64,000 bases of DNA, taken from assembly GCF_031846515.1 (NCBI RefSeq), contig NZ_JAVRHO010000003.1, forward strand, positions 166,943 through 230,942. The letters run 5' to 3'. Shown here piece after piece: positions 44,174 to 54,263 of the stretch. This DNA comes from Autumnicola lenta (GTDB lineage Bacteria > Bacteroidota > Bacteroidia > Flavobacteriales > Flavobacteriaceae). The notes under the pieces were generated by a model. It made no database searches, was not told the DNA's origin, and was given only the letters and a program-made list of their open reading frames with translations. Made by a program: the position numbers and the translations under genes. The first letter of the stretch is position 1, and the number at the start of each line of letters is the position of its first letter.

Positions 44174-47134
44174 CTTCCAGACTGATCCAATTAGAAACTA
44201 GGATTGAAACTTTTATACCAAAATGAAAAAAGACTAACCCACCATCCTTCCAGACTGATCCAATTAGAAACTAGGATTGAAACCAAAAACCTCACTTTTT
44301 GTTGAAAATATGCACTATTTCTTCCAGACTGATCCAATTAGAAACTAGGATTGAAACGAGATACGATTTTTGGCGTAGGTGATGATAATTCGGCTTCCAG
44401 ACTGATCCAATTAGAAACTAGGATTGAAACGAATGGTTCCAACCGAATAACACTTTCAGATTCCCACTTCCAGACTGATCCAATTAGAAACTAGGATTGA
44501 AACTGAGCAGTATATGAGAACTGACCAGGTTCCTTTTAACTTCCAGACTGATCCAATTAGAAACTAGGATTGAAACACTATACCGGTGAAATGACCTTTG
44601 ATGCGCCATTTGCTTCCAGACTGATCCAATTAGAAACTAGGATTGAAACTAATTCTCAATAACGATAAGGCCTACCAGCCCGAAAGCTTCCAGACTGATC
44701 CAATTAGAAACTAGGATTGAAACTTTGGCTTATCATATGCCCCTTCAGGTACCGGTTCACTTCCAGACTGATCCAATTAGAAACTAGGATTGAAACACTT
44801 TGTATTCAGTTCGTTTCTTTCTTCGAGATAACCTTCCAGACTGATCCAATTAGAAACTAGGATTGAAACTATGTGATTGTGGTTGTGATGAAAATAATAT
44901 AGTTACTTCCAGACTGATCCAATTAGAAACTAGGATTGAAACATATCGAGAGGGTTTATAATCACAAAAACCAAAACCCTTCCAGACTGATCCAATTAGA
45001 AACTAGGATTGAAACCCTAGCTTACTTTTCTTTGCATTGTAACCTTCTTCCTTCCAGACTGATCCAATTAGAAACTAGGATTGAAACCGAAAATGAGCCT
45101 CCTGTAGTTGGAGATAATGAATTCTTCCAGACTGATCCAATTAGAAACTAGGATTGAAACACTCTGATGGTAGTTTTACTTACACACCGAGTGTAGCTTC
45201 CAGACTGATCCAATTAGAAACTAGGATTGAAACCATTCTCCTCTGGTAACACGCCACCTTCAGTTTCAGCTTCCAGACTGATCCAATTAGAAACTAGGAT
45301 TGAAACGCTACTGGCGGCATCATCACCGTAGTAACTGAAAATCTTCCAGACTGATCCAATTAGAAACTAGGATTGAAACAGAGCTGTATTTGCAAGGCGA
45401 TCTTCCCGGCGCTTGCTTCCAGACTGATCCAATTAGAAACTAGGATTGAAACTCAGTTTATTAATGCCATTACTGAAGGATTGGTTACCTTCCAGACTGA
45501 TCCAATTAGAAACTAGGATTGAAACCAGACTTCAACATCGATGGTATTTCGCAAAAGTGGACTTCCAGACTGATCCAATTAGAAACTAGGATTGAAACCT
45601 TTTCAGGCTCAGGAACCTGTAAGCGAATATCCCACTTCCAGACTGATCCAATTAGAAACTAGGATTGAAACCAATTTTGGTCAAACTTCTGAAGGAGTAG
45701 GTTTCTTCTTCCAGACTGATCCAATTAGAAACTAGGATTGAAACCAAGGTTTGAAATTTCCCATGGATTCCCTGGATAACACTTCCAGACTGATCCAATT
45801 AGAAACTAGGATTGAAACACAACACACAACGAAAAAGTCTAGGCTCTAGATCTCTCTTCCAGACTGATCCAATTAGAAACTAGGATTGAAACTTGTAGAT
45901 CTGGCCTACCCATGTGGTTTCCATTTCCCTTCCAGACTGATCCAATTAGAAACTAGGATTGAAACGAAAAAGACGGATCAATACTCTCAACGACCTTGAG
46001 GCTTCCAGACTGATCCAATTAGAAACTAGGATTGAAACTCGGCTCTTTTCCTATTTCATTCTTCAAAGCCGTTAACTTCCAGACTGATCCAATTAGAAAC
46101 TAGGATTGAAACTTCCCCTTGAGAGAAAGAATAGATCGCGCGTTATATACTTCCAGACTGATCCAATTAGAAACTAGGATTGAAACAGATCGTATTGGAT
46201 AAAAAACAGTATTCAGAGCCGCACTTCCAGACTGATCCAATTAGAAACTAGGATTGAAACCTTCTCCTGGATGGATGCCAGGGAGAAAAAAGGCCGCTTC
46301 CAGACTGATCCAATTAGAAACTAGGATTGAAACACGTCGATACTGAAAAGGCTATTGACAAATGTTTGACTTCCAGACTGATCCAATTAGAAACTAGGAT
46401 TGAAACGATAATTTCAAGATTGGGTACCAGGACGGGAGCGAACTTCCAGACTGATCCAATTAGAAACTAGGATTGAAACCGCAAGTTGTCTGATCTAACA
46501 CAAAAAGAATTTGGACTTCCAGACTGATCCAATTAGAAACTAGGATTGAAACCAAGAATCCCGTCTTTTTACGACAGCAGGAGGTAATCTTCCAGACTGA
46601 TCCAATTAGAAACTAGGATTGAAACATCTCCCAATTAGAAAACAACTGTCCGTATTTTTGCTTCCAGACTGATCCAATTAGAAACTAGGATTGAAACATT
46701 ATTCCTTCGTTAAAAGCATTTGAAACTTTTTCTCTTCCAGACTGATCCAATTAGAAACTAGGATTGAAACCGCAGTTGAAAAAGCTGCTCAGGCTCCTAC
46801 TACCAACTTCCAGACTGATCCAATTAGAAACTAGGATTGAAACTACTCTATCGGTTTGAAGCCGTCCAGGTAATGCCCTCTTCCAGACTGATCCAATTAG
46901 AAACTAGGATTGAAACCGCTTATGGGTTATCTCTATTTCGCCAGGACACTGCCTTCCAGACTGATCCAATTAGAAACTAGGATTGAAACTTATTTTGTGA
47001 TCCTGTAATAGATTGATATAATCATCTTCCAGACTGATCCAATTAGAAACTAGGATTGAAACCCTCATAGCCTGTACAGCTATTATATTGAATAATTCTT
47101 CCAGACTGATCCAATTAGAAACTAGGATTGAAAC
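44174..47134 (+). repeat. Array block 1: variant A repeats (41 copies)
   Basis: All repeats here have CTG at positions 9-11 and ATT at 17-19. Being leader-proximal, these should be the newest insertions. Confidence 0.9.
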
Positions 47135-47170
47135 CTTATGAGAATGGCGCGCTAATTTTCATGGCCGCCA

Positions 47171-48009
47171 CTTCCAGACTTATCCATTGAGAAACTAGGA
47201 TTGAAACAACGTCCCGAAAGGATATATAAGGTTTTGAGAGGTCTTCCAGACTTATCCATTGAGAAACTAGGATTGAAACGTAGTCGTGGCATTGGGATCA
47301 TTAATAGCTTATTTCCTTCCAGACTTATCCATTGAGAAACTAGGATTGAAACTTGGTTGGAAGGCAATTTTTAATAATCTATCTTCTACTTCCAGACTTA
47401 TCCATTGAGAAACTAGGATTGAAACAACGAGATATAGCTTCTCAAACCTTCGCTAACCTTGCTTCCAGACTTATCCATTGAGAAACTAGGATTGAAACGT
47501 GGATATGAAGTTTGGGTATGACAACATTGTAAAGCTTCCAGACTTATCCATTGAGAAACTAGGATTGAAACTTGCTTTGAAGATAAACTGCATTTCATCA
47601 GCAGCTCCTTCCAGACTTATCCATTGAGAAACTAGGATTGAAACTCATAAAGGTTCTGAATATATAGGCTCTAAAGGTGACTTCCAGACTTATCCATTGA
47701 GAAACTAGGATTGAAACCCGAGATGCAGTTATATGCAGAAAACAGGGCTTATTCTTCCAGACTTATCCATTGAGAAACTAGGATTGAAACTGAAGATATG
47801 CTGGACCTGGAGCCTGAAGATTTGAACTTCCAGACTTATCCATTGAGAAACTAGGATTGAAACAAACTCAAGATATAGCAGAATGGAAGAACAGTTTACC
47901 TTCCAGACTTATCCATTGAGAAACTAGGATTGAAACATTGATATGAACTTAATTAACGACAATTTAAACTGGCTTCCAGACTTATCCATTGAGAAACTAG
48001 GATTGAAAC
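47171..48009 (+). repeat. Array block 2: variant B repeats (12 copies)
   Basis: Repeats read GACTTATCCATTGAG in the middle (CTT at 9-11, TTG at 17-19). The rest of the repeat is unchanged. Confidence 0.9.
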
Positions 48010-48045
48010 CTAGTAGATCTTCCATTATTTACTATCTTTGATATT

Positions 48046-48375
48046 CTTCCAGACTGATCCAATTAGAAACTAGGATTGAAACATAGTAAGGTCTTCTCAT
48101 CACTATCATTGTAGGTCTCTTCCAGACTGATCCAATTAGAAACTAGGATTGAAACGTTTGTATTTCATGCCACTTGTAGGTTTTGGAGTTCCTTCCAGAC
48201 TGATCCAATTAGAAACTAGGATTGAAACATCAATCCGGCCCCCTACAGCCATTAACCTTAATCAACTTCCAGACTGATCCAATTAGAAACTAGGATTGAA
48301 ACTTACTGGTTCTGCCAGGTGCATACATTGCTCCCCCTCTTCCAGACTGATCCAATTAGAAACTAGGATTGAAAC
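48046..48375 (+). repeat. Array block 3: variant A repeats (5 copies)
   Basis: The array returns to the A form (GACTGATCCAATTAG) between two B blocks. Confidence 0.9.
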
Positions 48376-48411
48376 GTTCCCAGGTCTCTTATTCCAGTCA
48401 TCTGCTCTACG

Positions 48412-48814
48412 CTTCCAGACTTATCCATTGAGAAACTAGGATTGAAACTTGTAATAGCCCATTAATCCCTCTTCCTGGTCATCCCTTCCAGACTTATCCA
48501 TTGAGAAACTAGGATTGAAACTTAGGTTTTGGACTTACGAAATTATGGAACTGAGCCTTCCAGACTTATCCATTGAGAAACTAGGATTGAAACCAATTTT
48601 GGTGCTACATCTGAAGGGATAGGCTTTTTCTTCCAGACTTATCCATTGAGAAACTAGGATTGAAACAAAACGAGTTCGAACAAGGCGAGAGTTTGGGGCA
48701 CTTTTCCAGACTTATCCATTGAGAAACTAGGATTGAAACTTCCACGGAAAAACGGTAAACCCACCGTAGATCCCGGTCTTCCAGACTTATCCATTGAGAA
48801 ACTAGGATTGAAAC
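48412..48814 (+). repeat. Array block 4: variant B repeats (6 copies)
   Basis: A second run of the B form (GACTTATCCATTGAG). The copy at 48703 also has T instead of C at position 1. Confidence 0.88.
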
Positions 48815-48850
48815 CTCCAAAGTGGGCATAGATAGATTCGAAATAACGAG

Positions 48851-49110
48851 CTTCCAGAATAATCCATCAAGAAACTAGGATTGAAACCGTTCTTTCTATG
48901 TAGAAAAGGACCTAAAGAATTATCTTCCAGAATAATCCATCAAGAAACTAGGATTGAAACTTTCCAGCCTGGAGAGTGTAGCCCTGCAAGAAGCAGCTTC
49001 CAGAATAATCCATCAAGAAACTAGGATTGAAACTGGTTCATCCAGGCGGCCATAAAATCAGCCTTTGGCTTCCCTTCCAGAATAATCCATCAAGAAACTA
49101 GGATTGAAAC
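48851..49110 (+). repeat. Array block 5: variant C repeats (4 copies)
   Basis: Repeats read GAATAATCCATCAAG (ATA at 9-11, TCA at 17-19), the most divergent intact variant. Confidence 0.9.
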
Positions 49111-49146
49111 GGGTTGCCCCGGATTTCTTAAGTACCACAAAATCTC

Positions 49147-49697
49147 CTTCCAGACAGATCCATTTAGAAACTAGGATTGAAACGTGTGTTTTTTTCCCTG
49201 GATGGAATAAGTCAGGAAGTTGACTTCCAGACTGATCCAATTAGAAACTAGGATTGAAACCCTGGTGGCACATTCTCCACAGGTTGTTTTCTTCAACTTC
49301 CAGACTGATCCAATTAGAAACTAGGATTGAAACACCGATTTGGCAATTCCTCGTTGTCCCAACGCAAAGCTTTCAGACTGATTCAATTAGAAACTAGGAT
49401 TGAAACTCCTAGTGTTGTAATTTTCCCTGAGTTGTTATTTTCTTCCAGACTGATCCATTGAGAAACTAGGATTGAAACATATCGTAGAAGAAGAAGGAAC
49501 GACCACAGATCACTCTTCCAGACTGATCCAATTAGAAACTAGGATTGAAACTTGAAACGTATGCCAGTGGCATTCCAGATATCGCAACTTCCAGACTGAT
49601 CCAATTAGAAACTAGGATTGAAACAACTGAACTCCAAAAGCACGTATGCGCAAAGTTTGGCTTCCAGACTGATCCAATTAGAAACTAGGATTGAAAC
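49147..49697 (+). repeat. Array block 6: mixed repeats (one D, then A, degenerate A, E, A)
   Basis: One D repeat (49147) is followed by two A repeats, a copy with two point changes (49370), one E repeat (49442; CTG at 9-11 with TTG at 17-19) and three A repeats. E combines the 5' window of A with the 3' window of B. Confidence 0.85.
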
Positions 49698-49733
49698 ACT
49701 GATTCTGAAATACCACAACATTATTTAAATGTT

Positions 49734-51159
49734 CTTCCAGACAGATCCATTTAGAAACTAGGATTGAAACTTGCCGTCAGCAGATGGATACATCTTATCG
49801 TCTACGCTTCCAGACAGATCCATTTAGAAACTAGGATTGAAACACTGCGTTGATGTTTGCTGCAACATAAGATCCTACAGCTTCCAGACAGATCCATTTA
49901 GAAACTAGGATTGAAACTCAGGTCCATTCCAAACCAAAAAGAACGCGGCTTACTCTTCCAGACAGATCCATTTAGAAACTAGGATTGAAACGTTCCTGGT
50001 AACGTTCCCTGCCCACGCGTGGGATAACTTCCAGACAGATCCATTTAGAAACTAGGATTGAAACTTACTGACACTTACTATGTGCCGCATAAACTTAGGA
50101 ACTTCCAGACAGATCCATTTAGAAACTAGGATTGAAACTCAGTAATGGATCTTCTCAGAGTATTTTGAATTCCCTTCCAGACAGATCCATTTAGAAACTA
50201 GGATTGAAACACGTTTACCGTTGCAGGCTTCATTTTTGAAGTAGAACTTCCAGACAGATCCATTTAGAAACTAGGATTGAAACATAGGTTCAGATAATTT
50301 GTATTTTGGAATCATCTTGCTTCCAGACAGATCCATTTAGAAACTAGGATTGAAACGCAGATTCCCACCCGTTCGTCCAGCCTTCTGAGTTTACTTCCAG
50401 ACAGATCCATTTAGAAACTAGGATTGAAACTCCAGTAACTCCAAAGAATCCGTACCCTCCTCGTAACTTCCAGACAGATCCATTTAGAAACTAGGATTGA
50501 AACGTGCGCTCATCAATCTTTATCGTAACCATTCTGAATCTTCCAGACAGATCCATTTAGAAATTAGGATTGAAACGTTCTTCGATTCGTCCAGTAAGTG
50601 CAGCCTGGATACTTCCAGACAGATCCATTTAGAAACTAGGATTGAAACGTTGTGACCGACTGCATAACATCATATAAAAAACACTTCCAGACAGATCCAT
50701 TTAGAAACTAGGATTGAAACCGGCATTGCTGGAATTCCGCAGTCCTGAAGATGCTGTCTTCCAGACAGATCCATTTAGAAACTAGGATTGAAACAATCCG
50801 TTAGTTATACCATACTTTTCAGGGAGTAAGCTTCCAGACAGATCCATTTAGAAACTAGGATTGAAACCCATTCTTTGCGCTTCATTACGAGTTAAATTCT
50901 TTTCTTCCAGACAGATCCATTTAGAAACTAGGATTGAAACATAAAGATGATAACAGCCGAATTAAAATATCCTCCACTTCCAGACAGATCCATTTAGAAA
51001 CTAGGATTGAAACATATCCACTAGCCATGCCACAAATACAAAGCGTAAACTTCCAGACAGATCCATTTAGAAACTAGGATTGAAACTTTGCAAGGGCGTT
51101 ATAACCGTGAAGTCTTATGTAACTTCCAGACAGATCCATTTAGAAACTAGGATTGAAAC
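49734..51159 (+). repeat. Array block 7: variant D repeats (20 copies)
   Basis: Repeats read GACAGATCCATTTAG (CAG at 9-11, TTT at 17-19). One copy (50540) has a C-to-T change, GAAATTAGG. Confidence 0.9.
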
Positions 51160-51196
51160 ACATAGCCTATAAGCACATATGCCTTATCACTGTAGG

Positions 51197-52040
51197 CTTC
51201 CAGACTGATCCAATTAGAAACTAGGATTGAAACTTTGTTTGTGGTCTTGCCATATCTCAGGGGGTGTTTTCTTCCAGACTGATCCAATTAGAAACTAGGA
51301 TTGAAACTTCCACGATTCCTTTATATTCATCCACAATCTCGGCACTTCCAGACTGATCCAATTAGAAACTAGGATTGAAACTCAATTTGTCAACTGTACT
51401 TATTGGAATTGATCCACTTCCAGACTGATCCAATTAGAAACTAGGATTGAAACAAATGCCACGACGAAATAATAGAATCAAGGGTATTTCTTCCAGACTG
51501 ATCCAATTAGAAACTAGGATTGAAACTTTCCTGCGTATCTCATTACTCAACAATATCAAAGCTTCCAGACTGATCCAATTAGAAACTAGGATTGAAACCA
51601 GACCCGGCACCTTGCTTTTTGGCTGCGGAGTTATTCTTCCAGACTGATCCAATTAGAAACTAGGATTGAAACACTCTACGGGATTGGTTTGTACTTCGGC
51701 TTTAGGTTCTTCCAGACTGATCCAATTAGAAACTAGGATTGAAACCCTTTTGAATCCCAGATCCGCTGAATGAGGCCATCATCTTCCAGACTGATCCAAT
51801 TAGAAACTAGGATTGAAACGTTGACTTTTCCAAAGCAAGAAATAGCGTTCTATTCCTCTTCCAGACTGATCCAATTAGAAACTAGGATTGAAACGAGAAA
51901 TGGCAGACGAATGTAATATAGGCATAGGTGCTTCCAGACTGATCCAATTAGAAACTAGGATTGAAACCCAGGTCGCTATCTTCGGCAGGTAAACAGATAT
52001 GCACTTCCAGACTGATCCATTGAGAAACTAGGATTGAAAC
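51197..52040 (+). repeat. Array block 8: variant A repeats (11 copies) and one E
   Basis: Eleven A-form repeats are followed by an E-form repeat at 52004, just before the decayed distal end. Confidence 0.9.
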
Positions 52041-52077
52041 GCTGATTTTTCTTCCTTCATCCAGTGATCAAAATACG

Positions 52078-52467
52078 CTTCCAGACTGATCCAACAATAA
52101 ACTAGGATTGAAACTTACCTACCCTGTGGATGTAGAGCTCGTCGATTTGACTTCCAGATTAATCTATTTAGAAACTAAGATTGAAACTATATAAGCAGGG
52201 CAATAGACCGGTAGCTGCTTATACTTCCAAATTGATCCATTGAGAAACTAGAATTGAAACTCAGATTTCAAATCGTGATGAAGTGATCTTCCAGCCTAAT
52301 CCAAATATAAACAAGGATTAAAACTCGCCAAGCTTGACCCGCCTAATGATAACCGTATTTTCCAGGCGGATCCAACAAAAACCAGGATTGAAACTGAAGT
52401 CGATGTACAGCTTTGTGCCGTTCATCAAAACTTTTAGAATGATCCAATTTAGACAGGTTTTAGCATT
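52078..52467 (+). repeat. Degenerate distal end of the CRISPR array
   Basis: Repeats at 52078, 52151, 52224, 52288 and 52359 carry increasing changes (for example CTTCCAGATTAATCTATTTA at 52151). A barely recognisable remnant with AATGATCCAATTTAGA follows near 52438-52453. This is the expected decay of the oldest end. Confidence 0.8.
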
Positions 52468-52542
52468 TCATGAGATATAGTATTGGGCCACAGTTATTTG
52501 TGAAATGTTTTCTTTTATTTCGATTGTTTCGTTTATTTCGTT

Positions 52543-52550
52543 TAAATTTG
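52543..52550 (+). promoter_or_regulatory. -7 element for the antitoxin-toxin operon
   Basis: TAAATTTG fits TAnnTTTG and lies 23 bp before the ATG at 52574. Its position supports that start over the upstream ATG at 52505. Confidence 0.45.
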
Positions 52551-52573
52551 TATCAAATCAATCAATTAGAACA

Positions 52574-53029
52574 ATGGAAGAATTAAAGAATATAAAGAGG
52601 CCTTCTAAGGAAGAGCAAACTACAGCATTTGAATCTTATAATGCGCTAGAGGCCGTATTAAAAGAAATCAAAGATAAATCTCCTGAAATTGAAATAGAAG
52701 AGACTAAAGATAAAATAAGAATTCCTCTTAAGGCTTTAAAGTTGTTGGCTAAAATTTTAAAAGCAATGGGTGATGGAAAACCAATTTCTATAGTGCCCGT
52801 TGCTGCTGAAATGACAACTCAGGCAGCAGCAGAATTTTTGAGTTGTTCCAGACCTCATTTTGTAAAACTAGTAGAGGAGGGAAAAATTCCATTTACAAAA
52901 ATCGGTAAACATCGAAGGGTTAAATTTGAAGATGTTTCTCGTTATAAGAATCAAATGAAGAAAGAGCAGGAAGATTTAATTATTCAAATGATGAAGTCAG
53001 ACGAAGAATCCGGATTATATGATTCATAG
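52574..53029 (+). CDS. Helix-turn-helix antitoxin of PIN toxin pair
   Basis: The 151-residue protein has a helical, lysine-rich N-terminus and a MerR/excisionase-type HTH (MTTQAAAEFLSCSRPHFVKL, then VEEGKIPFTKIGKHRRVKFE). Proteins of this kind pair with PIN-domain toxins as antitoxins. It overlaps the toxin gene by 11 bp. I chose the ATG at 52574, since the promoter motif lies inside the longer ORF. It could stabilise the island or guard the array. Confidence 0.82.
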   Translation: MEELKNIKRPSKEEQTTAFESYNALEAVLKEIKDKSPEIEIEETKDKIRIPLKALKLLAKILKAMGDGKPISIVPVAAEMTTQAAAEFLSCSRPHFVKLVEEGKIPFTKIGKHRRVKFEDVSRYKNQMKKEQEDLIIQMMKSDEESGLYDS

Positions 53030-53582
53030 TGTTCGCTTTATTTGTGTTTTGGACACCAATGTAATTTATCCACTATTAGTTAGGGATTTAATGTTTTGGT
53101 TTGCTTATTACGAATTGTTTACTCCTAAATGGAGTCAGCATATTTTTGATGAATGGGATAATGTCATGGACAGAAAAGGTATTCCAGAAGAAGAAAGGGT
53201 TAAAAGAATCAATTTCGCCAACAGAGCATTCCCGGACGCGATGGTCAATAATTATGAGCAACTAATAGAAAGTTTAGATTTACCCGATGAAAAGGATCGA
53301 CATGTATTAGCAGCAGCTATAAAAACTAACGCTAATATAATTGTAACTGAAAACTTGAAGGATTTTCCGAAAGATTATTTAGCATCCTTTGGTCTAAGTG
53401 CTAAATCTAGTGATGATTTTTTAACTGATATAATTGATTTAAATCCTGAAAAAGCAGTTGAAGCTTTCAAAAAACTTGTTATGAATAGGACTAATCCTGA
53501 CTTAGATGAATTTCAGATTCTTGATCGATTGAGGAATCTTGGTTTAAAAGATACAGCAAATTATTTACACGCCTGTCTGTAA
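53019..53582 (+). CDS. PIN-domain toxin (VapC-like RNase)
   Basis: The 187-residue protein has the PIN acidic residues in VLDTNVIYPLLVRD (D at about 13), FDEWDNVMDRKG, LPDEKDRHVLAAAIK (D at about 91) and IIVTENLKDFP. PIN toxins cleave tRNA or other RNA. The C-terminal helical extension is longer than classical VapC. It overlaps the antitoxin gene by 11 bp. It is the last gene before the right att site of the island. Confidence 0.85.
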   Translation: MIHSVRFICVLDTNVIYPLLVRDLMFWFAYYELFTPKWSQHIFDEWDNVMDRKGIPEEERVKRINFANRAFPDAMVNNYEQLIESLDLPDEKDRHVLAAAIKTNANIIVTENLKDFPKDYLASFGLSAKSSDDFLTDIIDLNPEKAVEAFKKLVMNRTNPDLDEFQILDRLRNLGLKDTANYLHACL

Positions 53583-53767
53583 TAATTATGGCCAATGTCC
53601 CGTATAAAAACCCTGCGAGCTGGCGAGCGTGATTGTCCGCATGTCATTTAACAGCAATTGACTATCTTTGATATGCGAAGTGAAAATTCACCAATTAGAG
53701 TTCACAGATCGTCAACATCATAAACGTTAATTGGGTAAAGCCTTTTAAAATAGGGCCTCCGGAGAGA

Positions 53768-53797
53768 AAGTTCGATTCTTGGCGAGGCTACTTTTAA
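53768..53797 (+). repeat. attR: 30-bp copy of tRNA-Arg 3' end
   Basis: It is identical to 28976-29005 and lacks the 5' half of the tRNA. It marks the right border of the island and the left border of a tandem segment. Confidence 0.88.
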
Positions 53798-53813
53798 TAT
53801 TCAAAGTAAATAC

Positions 53814-53849
53814 GACCCTGTTAATTCTAACATTTTCAGGGTCTTTTTT
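53814..53849 (+). terminator. Terminator downstream of attR
   Basis: GACCCTG (53814-53820) pairs with CAGGGTC (53837-53843) followed by a run of T. It is homologous to the hairpins at 29,022 and 55,785. Confidence 0.75.
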
Positions 53850-54263
53850 GTTTTTCGGCTTTAGCTGATATCTTCTGATGTTAATGAAAGAATTCAAAAA
53901 TCGTCAACAATTTGACTTTGTGGATATCCCAATAGCTCATATTATTAGCATCTGGTGATCTCATGATTTTCCCTAAGAAGATAAACTTCAAATTATCTTT
54001 AGGATCAAGATGGATATCATTTGTTCAGAGGCCTATCTTTTTTATTTTTTTATAAACTTCTCTTTATGTGTACGTTGAGATATCCAGGACGTTTTTTTAA
54101 TGGAATTTACTTCCTGCTTAACAGTTCTCAAAGCAAGAATTGGTTCTTTTACTCAACCAGAATGATCGTTCACTCAATTGCTCTTGTAAAAATTCGATTA
54201 GCTCCTGATCTTTAGAAGTATAACGCAATCAAACTTAATAATTATTTCTAAAATTCCTTGGCC

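Larger units (their letters stand above)
44174..52394 (+). CRISPR. Type I-B CRISPR array, about 113 repeats
   Basis: The repeat is 37 nt: CTTCCAGACTGATCCAATTA then GAAACTAGGATTGAAAC in the dominant form (variant A). Spacers are about 35-37 nt, and I count about 113 repeats and 112 spacers. The 3' part ending ATTGAAAC is the probable 8-nt 5' handle of crRNAs. ATCC (12-15 region) can pair with GGAT (28-31 region), giving a short hairpin. At least five repeat variants (A-E) occur in blocks. They differ only at positions 9-11 and 17-19. Repeats decay at the distal end (after 52,078), as expected for the oldest part. The leader is at 43981-44173. Confidence 0.98.
29006..53797. mobile_element. 24.8-kb integrative genomic island carrying type I-B CRISPR-Cas
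   Basis: The island is bounded by a 30-bp direct repeat of the tRNA-Arg 3' end. It encodes, from left to right: an IntDOT-like integrase, DinB and a WYL regulator, an oriT-like region with a BfmA/BtgA mobilization protein, HTH genes, a tRNA-like sequence, nine cas genes, a CRISPR array of about 113 repeats, and a PIN-toxin/antitoxin pair. No relaxase or conjugation genes are seen, so it may be mobilized in trans. Repeated CGTCAACA-containing sites lie near both ends (about 29,113 and 53,709), possible recombinase arm sites. Excision has not been shown. Confidence 0.82.
53583..54263. other. Intergenic region with the right att site and left-end copy
   Basis: There is no gene here. It holds the CGTCAACA site near 53,709, attR (53768-53797), a terminator (53814-53849) and another CGTCAACA site (about 53,903). 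The stretch after attR resembles that after attL for about 130 bp, as if a second element starts here. Confidence 0.7.

Noticed and set aside
43941..44201. An 86-codon ORF spanning the leader
   Set aside because: It overlaps the cas4 3' end, runs through the leader and ends in the first repeat.
46626..46660. A spacer containing CCAATTAGAAA, like part of the repeat
   Set aside because: The match is only 11 bases and the rest of the spacer differs; chance or a mis-acquired repeat piece cannot be told apart.
44936..51652. Several ORFs on both strands within the CRISPR array
   Set aside because: They read through identical repeats (repeating peptides such as SRLIQLETRIET) and have no independent coding signal.
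54021..54215. A 64-codon hydrophobic ORF in the att region
   Set aside because: It lies in AT-rich noncoding DNA, lacks a family match and has no start signal.
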